Positions 34,327 through 44,199 of a DNA stretch of 64,000 nucleotides are shown here, piece after piece. The stretch's first letter is position 1; each line of letters opens with the position of its first letter. The stretch is taken from assembly GCF_002575655.3 (NCBI RefSeq), contig NC_053040.3:152273148-152337147 (forward strand), given 5' to 3'. The stretch comes from Aegilops tauschii subsp. strangulata. Taxonomy: Eukaryota; Streptophyta; Magnoliopsida; Poales; Poaceae. Made by a program: the position numbers and the translations under genes. The notes under the pieces are model-generated. The model saw only the letters and a list, made by a program, of their open reading frames with translations. It was not told the DNA's origin and searched no databases.

Positions 34327-37060
34327 TGTAACATCCCAAATTTTCAATTTGGTTTGTTATACATAGATCATCATTGCATATCATGTTTTATTGCATTTTG
34401 ACAAATCCTCGATAAATCCTAAGCAACTCAAGGACCCTCGGAGAGAGTTGGGGATTTTCTCGAGTTTTCATATTTGATTTTCATCAAATAATAAGACGAG
34501 GATTTTTGGTTTTAATTATTTTCTCTCCGGAAAAATATTTCATTTTAAAAATAAACGGGAGGAGAAAATATGACTTCTCCAAAACAATTGAAATACTGGA
34601 GGAAAAATGTTAGAATCTTTTATTGGAATTTATTCGGATTTTTTTTGCAATTTTTTTTGCATTAAAAATATTGCATGTTTTCAAAATATTTATTTTGTTT
34701 TAAAAAAAATGTTCACCCTATTCTAGATTTTCTAACAAGACGGGAAAAATTTATTTTATATTTTTCTGATTTTTATTTATTTTTCTACGAATTATTTTCC
34801 GAGGAACTTATTTTAAAAAAAAACTGCGCGACGCCCGACCGGGCCGAAGCCCAGCCGAGCGCCGGCCCGCCCGTGCCCTCTCCTTCCTCCGCACGGGATC
34901 CGCCGCGCCGCCGGAGTCCGCCATGGCCACGGGACCGAGCCGCCCCGGAGCTTGCCCCCTCCTCCAAGCTTGCTACCCCCCCCTCATATACCCCCCCTCT
35001 CTCTCTTCCCCTCAACCCGCCGCCGCCGCACTCATCCCGCCGCCGCCGCCGCACTTGCCAGGCGCCGCCGCCGCCGGAAGCTGCCGCCGCCCCTCGCCCT
35101 CGCCCGCACCCCCGCACCCCCGCACCCCGCGCCCCGCCGAAGCCCTCGCCGGAGCCGCCCCGACGAGGTACTGCCGCTGCCCCGTTCGTCGTTGCCGGTT
35201 TTCTTCTAAAAAAACCCTTCGTTTAAAAAAAAACCCTAGATCGGTTTTTTTTCGGTTTTATTATTTTGCGAGCGTTCACCGAACCGTTCGTTTTAACGAA
35301 CGCGTTCGTCGGTTTTTCTCTGTTAATGAACGTCCGTTCTCTAACCGTTCGTCCGTTTTTCTTTTTCGTCGGATTTTTTCTGCGATTATCTCAGATTCGA
35401 TTTCTGATCGAATTTTTGATTCTGTTTAACTTCTCGCTCGTTTATCGGAATCAGGCGATTCAAGCGCCTAGTGTTTCGTCTCGAAATTCTCTTTCCGTTT
35501 AACCTACCCAAACAAGTTTTTGCTACAGTAAAATTTGACCTAGATCCAGATTAGTAAACGAAGTTTCTTTCTTTCGCCGTTTGACTTTCGTTGCTTCTTT
35601 CGAGTTGATTCTTTTTGCAAACCGGAGTTCTTAAGTTGAACTTTCTGGTTGGATCTTTCATTCGAGTTTTACCTGTGCATTAGATGAGTACTGATTGTAT
35701 GCTTGTTTGTTTGCGATAGAGTACCCGGAGTGTGCCGCTTGTTACTTCGAATCGCTAGGTTTCGCGGATCATCAGCAAGGTAAGTAACACTTTGATCATA
35801 TACCTTCCATACCCAGTTTTATTGCATTAGATCTATTCCTCAAACATTGCATGACTAGGATCTAATTAAATTGTGGGTATTGGGAAGTAGTTGAGGTAGA
35901 ACCTATTACCTGTTTTATTATCAAACCCTTGGGAGTTACTTCTACGTTTGCTATTATTATTGCCATGCTATGCTCGTAGACGTGGATTGGGTTTGAGAGA
36001 TTTCCATGACAGATGTGAGATTGTTAATTAATGGTTTACTTAAGGTGGCAACTAAAACTCACATCTGGGTGGATTGAGGTACCTGGGTATTCCAGGATTG
36101 CCTGTTTTTCTTTTGGACCGCCACCCAGGTTCAAAGGGATCATGAGATTATTCATGCTAGAAACTTCCGTGTGCAGCCGCAAGCTATTATGGGCTCTAGC
36201 ATAGTTGACTAAGTTGTGTGAACTCTTACAGTGGTAGACTAGCAGATGTAGGGGAAAGTAGGTGTAACTGTCTACCCATACGTAAGGTGCAAACACTTCT
36301 GAAAGACTGTGTCTCGGTCATCCGTTTCTCAAACATCATGTAGTGCGAGAATCAAGCGCAGGCGATCGAGTCTTGTGGGGAAAAGTGCGCAAACCTCTGC
36401 AGAGTGTACAAACTAATCATGGTTAGCCGTGTCCCCGGTTATGGACAACTTGAGTATCTAGTACTTGGATTATCATGTGAATCTCATCACTATGTTACTA
36501 TTAATTTATTTTGTTGGGTTATTGATGACATTTAATTGGGATTGAGATGCTGTCAACCATCTCAATGTTTCACAACCACCATGATAGTTAAATAAAAATT
36601 ATTCCTTTGAGGTAGGATAAAATTGGCTTTTCGCAAAATTGTAACCATAGAGCTTTCCACCAGCCATATATGCATATAGTATAGCATTGTTATCGTTCAT
36701 TATTCTCTATGTGTTACATTGCCAGCATATTCTATGTGCTGACCCGTTTTCGGGCTGCAACGTTTCATGTTGCAGACTTTTCAGACGACGAGTAAGGTGC
36801 CTTAGGTCGTGGTCTTATACTCAGTGATGCCGCTGGAGTTGATGGACTCACTTATCTTCCAAGTCTTCCGCTGTTATCATTATTAGATGGCCTTAAGCCA
36901 TGTTTATCATACTTGATCTCTTCGGAGATATTCGATGTAATAAGTGTGTGATTGCTACTCTGTTATAAATCCTCCGTTTGTACTGTGCGTGTCAGCATTA
37001 CTGATCCAGGGATGACACTGGTGCACAGCAGCACAGACCATTTGAGGTCTGGTCGCTACA
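34327..37060 (+). repeat. Gypsy B 3' LTR (2734 bp)
   Basis: Direct copy of 26104-28883, ending GTCGCTACA at 37060. Differences concentrate in the first ~500 bp and in the CCG-repeat region; the last ~1.9 kb differs at only about a dozen sites. Confidence 0.97.
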
Positions 37061-37121
37061 AGGAAGCTTGCATTGATGGAGTGTACTCTTCTCCTTGTGC
37101 TTCCTTTTTGTTTATGGCAAC

Positions 37122-37250
37122 TTGTTTTGGATATGTATGTATATATGGATATGTTGTTGGAAACTTGTTTTGGATATGTATGTATATATGGATATGTTGT
37201 TGGAAACTTGTTTTGGATATGTATGTATATATGGATATGTTGTTGGAAAC
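37122..37250. repeat. 43-bp tandem repeats in CACTA-1
   Basis: Three nearly identical units (TTGTTTTGGATATGTATGTA...) start at 37122, 37165 and 37208. Shorter decayed pieces with GTTGTTGGAAAC continue to about 37330. Confidence 0.9.
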
Positions 37251-37419
37251 TTCTTGTTGAAAATCATTGTATGTTGGATATGTTGTTGGAAACTTGTATG
37301 TTTTTTATGTTGTTGGAAACTTATTGTTGGTATGCTTGTTGAAATTATTTTCAAATGTGTGTGTATATATATGTGAAATTCTGTCATATTGAATGAATTT
37401 AAGAAAAAAATAGGGGCTA

Positions 37420-37720
37420 TACAGGCACTTTGCCATCAGCCAGTAGACGGCAAAGCTGCCACGTGGCAGCTACCTGTGCAACCTGGGGGCACTGGGCTGG
37501 CCTATATGGTTGCTTTGCCGTCTGCTGGCAGATGGCAAAGAACTTTGAATCTTTGCCATCTGCCAGCAGACGGCAAAGCATGTCATTAACCCCTTTACAG
37601 CCCTAAGCTGCCACATGTGCCGTCCAGGTCCTTTGCCATCCGCCAGCAGACGGCAAAGAGCCCTTTGCCGTAGCTTATTCACCCGGACCTATTGCTGTCT
37701 GCTGGCGGACGGCAAAGTGC
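37420..37720. repeat. CACTA-1 subterminal inverted repeats
   Basis: CTTTGCC(G/A)TC(T/C)GC...GCAGACGGCAAAG palindromic units of about 28 bp occur at least four times (about 37430, 37513, 37551, 37630, 37685). Each can fold as a hairpin. Confidence 0.8.
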
Positions 37721-37735
37721 CCGATTCCTATAGTG

Positions 37736-37999
37736 CCCCAGGTGCTGCTCTGGCCCATTTGTGGTCTTCTGGTCCATAAAAAATCCACAAAAAGTTTCAC
37801 GGTGTTTGGACTCCGTTTGATATTGATTTCCTGCGATGTAAAAAAAGGCAAAAAACAGCAATTGGCACTAGGCACTGGGTCAATAGGTTAGTCCCAAAAA
37901 ATGATATAAAGTTGCTATAAAATGATTGTAAAACATCCAAGAATGATAATATAACAGCATGAATACTTCAGAAATTATAGATACGTTGGAGACGTATCA
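37736..37999 (-). repeat. Gypsy A 5' LTR, second piece (U3 start)
   Basis: Ends at the LTR terminus GAGACGTATCA and is followed by the CACAT target copy. Its first 46 bp (37736-37781) repeat the last 46 bp of the first piece (25281-25326), so the two pieces overlap. Confidence 0.9.
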
Positions 38000-38004
38000 C
38001 ACAT

Positions 38005-39432
38005 GGAACAGGTCATGCTTCCCTGCCATCAATGTCTAATTAACCTGTCAGCAGTGAGGACTCTCTCGTGCGATAGTAGCCAACAGAAAAAATTGACCTT
38101 GTTCTCGGCCAAAGCCCTCCGCAAAGTTTGAGGGCATGTGCGTGAGAATGAACAGGAAAACATGCCCCTATACTCCAAGCATGCTGAGTACACCCCATCC
38201 ACCATCCAACGCCAAGAGACAGAATCTTGGCCCGTGTTGGGGATTTGAACCTCCCCGATCAGCATCCATAGATTAACAAACTCATGCACAAGCTCAATGC
38301 AATTGACTGGGCGAAGAGAGGTGATCCATCTATTTCCCAACAACGCTGAGCAAATGCTGATTTTCTTCCTTGCGACTTAACTAAAAAGGCCCGGTGTGAT
38401 CTCCTGCAGATCCTAACCCTGCAGCCACCTAGAGCACCAGAAAATGGAAGTCTTGCCATCACCCAAAGTGATCACCGTGGAAGCTACGAAAAGAGATTGC
38501 TCGCTAGTTGAAAGAGGTAAGGCCAATCCATGCCAAGGCTTGGAGTGATTCGTCCACTTAAGCCAGAGCCACTTTAACCTGAGCGACAAGCTGAACATCT
38601 TGATGTTCTTAATCCCAAGGCCACCGAGAGACTTGGGGCGGTAACCCCGCCTCCAATTCACCTGGCAGTGGCCTCCTTTGCAATAATCCGCACCTTCCAG
38701 AGGAAGGACCAAATGATCTTGTTGATCCTGGGAATAAGCCACTTTGAAGGTGCAAACACCAAGAGAAAATATACCAAGCATGGCATCAGCACCACATTGA
38801 TCAATGCAAGCCGTCCAAGCCTGTAAACCAGCCTCCCTTCAAGCCAGCGGCATGAGAACCAACCATGTCCAAGATGAACTGTGTGTCAGCTAGGCATAGC
38901 CGGTGAAGATGTAGTGGAAGGCCCAGGTATTTGCTGGGGAAGGACATTAGCTTCTCGGCCAACAAGCCAAGCAACGCCTCAAGATCGACCTCGTGACAAG
39001 CAATAGGAAAAATCTTAGTTTTTGAGGTGTTGGCGATCAGCCCCATGGCATTCCCAAAGACCTATAGTATCGCCTGGGCGACAAACAATTCATGTTGCAC
39101 CGGCTTGATGAAAACTGCCGCGTCATCGGTGCATAAGGATACCCGTAGCTTGCTGTAGAGGACGTTATTGGAGATAGAATGCCGACACCAGTTGCCCGAT
39201 CGAAGAGGTGCTATAAAGGATCAATCTCGATGATGAATAGCATTGGAGAGAGCGGGTCTCCCTGTGTGAGTCCTTTCCGATGCCAAAACCTATTTTTGGT
39301 CTTAGCATTGAAGATCACATGGGAAGAAAAGAAAGACCACATGGAAATCAATTCCCGCCAATGCGGCCCAAAACCTAAAACCTGAAGCAACTCTAGAATG
39401 TAGCCCCACTTGACAGAATCAAAAGCCTTTCT
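38005..39432 (-). pseudogene. LINE ORF2, RT to zinc finger, right part of the split LINE
   Basis: Minus-strand relic reading from 39432 down: KAFDSVKWGYILELL (RT palm start), GLTQGDPLSPMLF, a degraded palm end, KYLGLPLHLHRL, GGLGIKNIKMFSLSLRLKWLW, then the zinc-finger approach KVNFFCWLLSHERVL near 38080. The domain's cysteine half continues at 16258 beyond Gypsy A. At least four frameshifts or stops separate open segments 39465-39211, 39046-38801, 38781-38413 and 38343-38029. Endonuclease and ORF1 are missing: the copy is cut at about 39432. Confidence 0.85.
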
Positions 39433-39515
39433 TGAACTTCTTCTTGGGCGGATAAGACCAATCAAAGTTCTGCTGGAATTCCATCTCTACAAGTTCTTCC
39501 ACTGGTACAGCGAGG
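39433..39515 (-). other. Junction segment between LINE and CACTA-2
   Basis: On the minus strand it reads PVEELVEMEFQQNFDW... in an open frame that is not LINE sequence. It could be the C-terminal tail of the same uncharacterised retroelement ORF seen at 52153-54386, with CACTA-2 inserted between. This is a guess from style and position. Confidence 0.3.
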
Positions 39516-40082
39516 TGCTATACAAACGGTTTTTAACCCCTTTCCGCGACGGCGTTCGGAACCGTCGGCATGTGAGTGACTGCGATAGGGGGGGTCCTTC
39601 CCACACGACCCAGAAACTGTCGGGGATAGGGAGCCTCGATGCATATAAAGTACTCCCTACTCGTTTGTGCTCGGATGCCATCAGAGTAAGTATTCTCTGG
39701 TGCTACGTTTATGATGCACGACCCATCACAAATAGTTCATGATTATAGAAGTAGACAATCACACACATTTACTTTTCCTCGTCAGTGTGCGATTTGATGC
39801 AAGAGCGCACACAGTTGACGCTATAAAACTATAAGCGAAGCTTGAATACATCCCACATGATTCATCCGTCGTACCCGCGTCAGATGATCGACCTATCGCA
39901 GATGTTCTTCTATGACCAAACGTTTGCGATGTGCACAACATCACAAACAGCCCATAATTGCGAAGCTTGTGTGATAAGGTGACTACCGCAAACATTTAAT
40001 AAGAAAGAACTGTGTGCGATGCTGTTGTTAATCGCACACGTATTTCCTTGGCTGGTCGTGTGTGCAGTAGAGATTGATCACA
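39516..40082. other. CACTA-2 left terminal region, non-coding
   Basis: Contains GCGACGGCGTTCGGAACCGTCG (an inverted repeat around 39547-39569), then ATCACACAC/GTGTGCGAT words. No ORF is supported. Confidence 0.55.
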
Positions 40083-40090
40083 CACGTAGT

Positions 40091-40912
40091 TAGGGGTGGG
40101 CATAAAAACCGAGGACCGAAGCCGAAATAACCAGAACCGAAGCCGAGAAAACTGAGCACCGAAGCTTGGGTTGTTTGTTCGGTTGGCAAACTACAGAAAC
40201 CGAAATTGTTTCGTTGAACTTGGTACTTGGCGTCTATTGACCGAACCCCCGAATTAACCGAGATGGTGTACCGTATTAAAGCCTAGCACACAAAGTCCAA
40301 TAGCCTGTCAATGTTAATGCCATCCAATAAACACACACGTTTTCCCTGGCCTTTTCTCAGCCACAAACACCCGCAGGCCCTCGTCTTATCCTAGCATTCT
40401 CTAGAGGGTTCCAAACACACAGGTTACACAGCGCCGCCGCCCTCCATCTCGATCCCCATCTTGTAATACCAGCAGGGGCCGGCTGCGCGCCTGTCCTGCG
40501 CGGTGGCAGCAGGCGGCGCCCATGGCTCCCGCGCAGCGGCGGCCGCGGCGCTATCTCTCCCACGCGGTCTTGGGCTCATAGCATCACTCCTTCACAGCCG
40601 GCTATCCGCTTCTGATGATAGGTGTTTCCTCGTAGCATTCCTCTCATGCAATGTATGTTACACATGTTCCGATTGATTCATTTTCGGTTGTTCATATTTT
40701 CTTGGCCAAGATTTGATTCCCGATTTCCTCCTCGCTAGCTAATATCGGGTTATTCGGTTGTAACCGAGAACCGAACCGAATTCTCAGAGGACCGAAGCCT
40801 CGGTCACTGATTTCTTTGAAGACCGATCGGTCAGCTAAATAAGAAAACCGAATTTGAAAATAAACTGAGGCACCGAACCGAAGTGCTCGGTCTAACCGAA
40901 TGCCCAGTCCTA
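40091..40912. mobile_element. hAT-type non-autonomous element
   Basis: 822 bp with terminal inverted repeats TAGGGGTGGGCAT (left) and the complement of TAGGACTGGGCAT (right, 40900-40912), flanked by a perfect 8-bp duplication CACGTAGT (40083-40090 and 40913-40920). The 8-bp target and TAGGGGTGGGC ends are hAT marks. CCGAA/ACCGA words fill both subterminal regions. The GC-rich centre (40340-40560) encodes nothing recognisable. There is no transposase. Confidence 0.92.
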
Positions 40913-41199
40913 CACGTAGTGGATCCTAGAAACGTGTCTGATCTCCACGTCTATCACAGACGTTTCACTTTCCCAAACTGTGTGCAGTGTTATCCCTAAT
41001 TAATCCCCAATTAATATCTAATTAATCCCTAATTTAAAAATCACATGTTTTAAATTTAAAAGTAGGCAATCACTTATTTTATATCCAACCATGTTTATTA
41101 CAAATATAGGTTCAACCACGAATGCATAATTCGATGCACAGGTACATATACCGAAGAACTACAGAAGCACCAAGTAAAGAATGATGAACCACAGTTGTA

Positions 41200-41760
41200 C
41201 TAAAGACTGTAAAGAGAGAGGCGGAAGGCATTCTGGTTGCTGGAGAAGGTGAAATGGAATGCCCATATTGTGCCGTCCTCCATGCGTAATGCGCGCATGA
41301 CTCTAGGCCAACCCCTTGTGATAGCTGCCCGTCCATCCTTCACTCTCTTGATTAGGACTTCTCGATGCTCATTGTAGTCTGGATGAAATACTTTAACCTT
41401 CATTGCGTGTCCACCAATTATGTACTTTGCGAGGTAATCTTGAGTGAACTACTTCGGGAACCACTGCGAACGAAAAAGATTCAGACATTGTTGTCTAACA
41501 ACTCATTATGGGCAGTAAAAAGAGAAGGGTGCAGAGTTTGTAGTTACCATCCTACAGCTCACTGTTGTGTTGGATAGAGCATAAACAAATAATTTTCTTG
41601 CCACCATTCGTATCTTTTTGCTAATAATCCTTCGCAGTTTCCTCACTTGATGCGTGTTCATGAATATCTCATTACCCCATACGCAAAAAGGGTAGATGCG
41701 TGGATCCTTGCCAAGGGCATATGTACCTAAGAGCAACAAGTCAATATTAGAAGCTAACAA
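41200..41760 (-). pseudogene. B3-like gene fragment inside CACTA-2, two exons
   Basis: Exon 41760-41548 reads GKDPRIYPFCVWGNE... and MVARKLFVYAL. A consistent minus-strand intron (donor GTAACT at 41547, acceptor CGCAG ending at 41464; 84 bp) joins it to WFPK, a TAG stop, then FTQDYLAKYIIGG, MKVKVFHPDYNE, KDGRAAITRGWPRVM, GTIWAFHF and a stop at 41200. The pattern of basic strand, 'ITRGW' and 'IWAFxF' near the end is reminiscent of plant B3 DNA-binding domains. The B3 assignment is tentative. One in-frame stop makes it a pseudogene. Similar gene pieces are carried by many grass CACTA elements. Confidence 0.45.
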
Positions 41761-42303
41761 GTGTCAAGGCCTGGATCTATATGCACTACATTATGGAACG
41801 ACAAGGGGAGTACGAGCCGAGGGATGAAACTAACCTCAGCGGAAAATGGTGGCCGCTCCTGTTGTTGTCCTGCATAAGTAGTGGAAAGGCATGAGAAGTA
41901 CAACAACCTTAACATCAAACAAATATAGAAAAGGTAAAAAACATCATCTCCAAATGATAGCTTGAATGTGTTGGTTTCAGCATGCTGTTAAAGCAGATAT
42001 AAAATGAAAGGCAATGTTATCGACAATAGGCTTAACATCCATCAAATGTTGCAATTCAAACTGGTATTGTTGAAAATGAATAGAACCCAGGTAATGCTTA
42101 AACATCACACTGGATAAATGTGTAAAACTGAAATAAAGGGCATGTGTTAACTACACCAGGCATAACTAGAACCAAATATAGCCGTTCAAACTGGTATTGA
42201 TGCAGTCGAGCGGCACAGTTCCGATTTGCACATAATGAATATCACATTGTGAATGACTGAAATAAGCAAGGCATAAATGATCAATATAACAACCAACTAT
42301 AGC

Positions 42304-42571
42304 CATTGAAAACTGGACAGAGTCTCACCGCAACCAACCTAACAAGCAAATACAGATAAATAGGGCATATGCTTGAAAACTGGACAAATGCTCTGTGTAA
42401 CCAACCTAACAAGAAAATACAAATAAACAAGGCATTTGCTTGAAAACTGGACAAATGCTCACTGCAACCAACCTAAGAACCAAATACATATAAACAAGGC
42501 ATCTGCTCGATAACTGGAAAAATCCTCACTGCAACCAACCTAACAACTAAATACAGATAAACAAGGCATCT
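42304..42571. repeat. 67-bp tandem array (four units)
   Basis: Units starting (G)AAAACTGGACAAATGCTC at 42304, 42371, 42438 and 42505, each with GCAACCAACCTAA and ATAAACAAGGCAT words. Diverged relatives occur from about 42000. Likely part of an intron or untranslated region of the CACTA-2 gene relic. Confidence 0.88.
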
Positions 42572-42782
42572 ACTCACTATAAACAACCAAATATAGCCAT
42601 TCGTGAAACTGAAGTGGACAATTCATACTTAAACATCACATAGCCCTATTGAACAATACATTTTTGCATAACTGAAATAATTAAACACGACACAGTTAAA
42701 GCACCGCACGACAAATGCTACTACAACAAAGGGTACGGGTTGGCAAGCTAGAAAAGGTAAGATTTGCTGATAGGATGTTGCC

Positions 42783-43430
42783 TCACATGTCATGGACAGG
42801 ATCCTTCCAGTTGGAAGAGCACAGACCCGTGGTGCGCTCTCTGATGTCACAGATGGGTTGTTTCACCTTGGAAGAACCTTTGTGGGTGCCCTCCTCGTGG
42901 TCGATGAGATCTGACTTAGCAATTGAGGATCCCAAGCCGCCGCCGTAGAACATGTCCTTCAGAAATGACAAAATGGGCTCGATGGCGTACAAGGATCGCA
43001 AATCCTTGACCGCTTGGCAGAGGAGATCAGTGGCAGGGCCGTCGAATAGATCGACGGCAGTTGAACCAGAGGGGTTGGGGATGGACCACTTAACCTGTGA
43101 CATGGCCCACATGAAGCCATCGTTATCGACGAGCTTGATGTCGTAGCCAGCTTTCCCGAGATATAGTAATACGCTAGCCCGCTAACATGAAGCCTTCGGC
43201 ATGGCAACGCAGTCAACATCTTTGCTGGCTTTCGCGGCGATGTGTTGCTCCGGGATCGACAGGTCGGGGCGAACGGCGGCCACCTCGCCAACGTCCACCG
43301 GAGAGGCCTTGATAAACCTCTTCTTGGCCGAACGCTCGTCGGGCTCCCCGAGATACGTGGTCGAGCTTAGGCTGCGACATTCTGGAGCAAGGGATATGGA
43401 TCTGGTGGGGAGGGACACCGCAGGCCTCAT
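42783..43430 (-). pseudogene. Uncharacterised protein relic in CACTA-2
   Basis: One minus-strand frame runs from an ATG at 43430 to a stop at 42783, with a single TAG inside (43182-43184). Recognisable pieces are MRPAVSLPTRSISLAPECRS, LGKAGYDIKLVDNDGFMWAM, LFDGPATDLLCQAVKDLRSL and SIAKSDLIDHEEGTHKGSSK. I know no family for it. It lies upstream of the B3-like fragment on the same strand and may be the 5' exon(s) of one gene. The proline-rich open frame directly upstream (43931-43431) is probably its 5' UTR/promoter. Confidence 0.45.
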
Positions 43431-43970
43431 CTAAAAACTCAGGGGAGTGGGGCGACGGTATGGGAACCGCTGGGTAACCTGAACTTTATTATCTAAGCTA
43501 GGAGGAACGTGCAGATCGGTAGGGGTTGGCGGTGGCACCAGCAGCGGCGAGCTAGGGTTTGAGGGGGGAGGGGGCCGGATGGGGGACTGTGAAGGGGGTG
43601 GTGTTTGAGGATACGCCGCGGCTACTGAAAATTTTAGTAATGGTGGGTGGAGATGGTGGTGGATAATGGAGGGCGACCATTCAAATTCCTCGGCTACTGC
43701 AATTTTACTATAAGGACGGTGCTGGAGGAGTGTGGGCGACGGTTGAAGTACGACGACTACTAAAATTTGGGTAAAGGAATTGATGCGGGGTGGGAGTACC
43801 CAAGATCGCGCACAACCCAATAAGAATATGCGTGTATGATAATAAGGAAAAGTGGCGGAACCGCCGATTTTTGCAACGCTCAAGGCGGGTAGTTTGTTTC
43901 TAGATTTATAGCTAGCTGGTCTATTGCACACGGTTCGTCCTAATTTCTAAATAAACTACCCGCCTTTAGC

Positions 43971-44190
43971 TTGCGCAGGTGGTGATTTTACAGCGCACTT
44001 GCATCACACATGGTTAAGCCAGTACCTCCACCCTTCGCTCACGCTTGCGCAGTCGTGGTGATTTTACAGCGCACTTGCATCGCACACGGTTGAGCCAGTA
44101 CCTCCACCTTTGCTCACGCTTGCGCAGTCGTGGTGATTCACATCACACTTGCATCACACATGGTTAAGACATTATACCCATGTCCGTTGA
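43971..44190. repeat. 75-bp tandem repeats, three units
   Basis: TTGCGCAGtCGTGGTGATTT...GCATC(A/G)CACA(T/C)GGTT... units begin at 43971, 44045 and 44120 and resemble the subterminal words of CACTA-2. Confidence 0.8.
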
Positions 44191-44199
44191 GCGTCATCA

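Larger units (their letters stand above)
26104..37060 (+). mobile_element. Gypsy B: chromovirus-like Ty3/gypsy element, full length
   Basis: LTRs 26104-28883 and 34327-37060 (TGTAACATCCC to GCTACA) enclose a tRNA-Met primer site, an accessory ORF, gag, pol (protease, RT, RNase H, integrase) with a C-terminal chromodomain-like segment, and a polypurine tract. AGGAA at 26099-26103 and 37061-37065 is a perfect target duplication. The order RT before integrase defines gypsy. The two LTRs differ at only about 25-30 positions by my eye count, plus a deletion in the CCG-repeat region of the right copy, so insertion is recent. Length is 10,957 bp. Confidence 0.97.
37066..37735 (-). mobile_element. 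CACTA-1 fragment, right end with terminal repeat
   Basis: Continues the sequence of 25327-26103. On the minus strand the end reads CACTATAGGAATCGGGCACT from 37735, with the CACTA signature. It is followed by many TTTGCCGTCTGC/GCAGACGGCAAA words in both orientations, the subterminal repeats that bind CACTA transposase. The last 37736-37738 bases (CCC) would be target. The opposite terminus is missing. Confidence 0.85.
16264..37999 (-). mobile_element. Gypsy A: non-autonomous LTR element hosting a nest of insertions
   Basis: The left end TGATGTCTACTAC and right end GAGACGTATCA are the two ends of a common Triticeae LTR (I associate it with Sabrina-like elements, unverified). Identical target copies CACAT lie at 16259-16263 and 38000-38004, and a LINE reads on both sides of them. 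Orientation is minus: the primer binding site sits beside the right LTR. Components are the left LTR 16264-17760, internal DNA 17761-23997 (interrupted by a solo LTR), and a right LTR in two pieces (23998-25326 and 37736-37999) separated by a CACTA fragment that contains Gypsy B. No protease, RT or integrase was found inside, so the element depended on a partner. Confidence 0.9.

Noticed and set aside
37073..37376. Three overlapping open frames rich in Cys, Trp, Ile and Tyr
   Set aside because: All come from the 43-bp tandem repeat, whose length lets every frame stay open.
43431..43931. 166-codon proline-rich minus-strand open frame
   Set aside because: Low complexity, directly upstream of an ATG; more likely 5' UTR/promoter DNA of the CACTA-2 relic gene.
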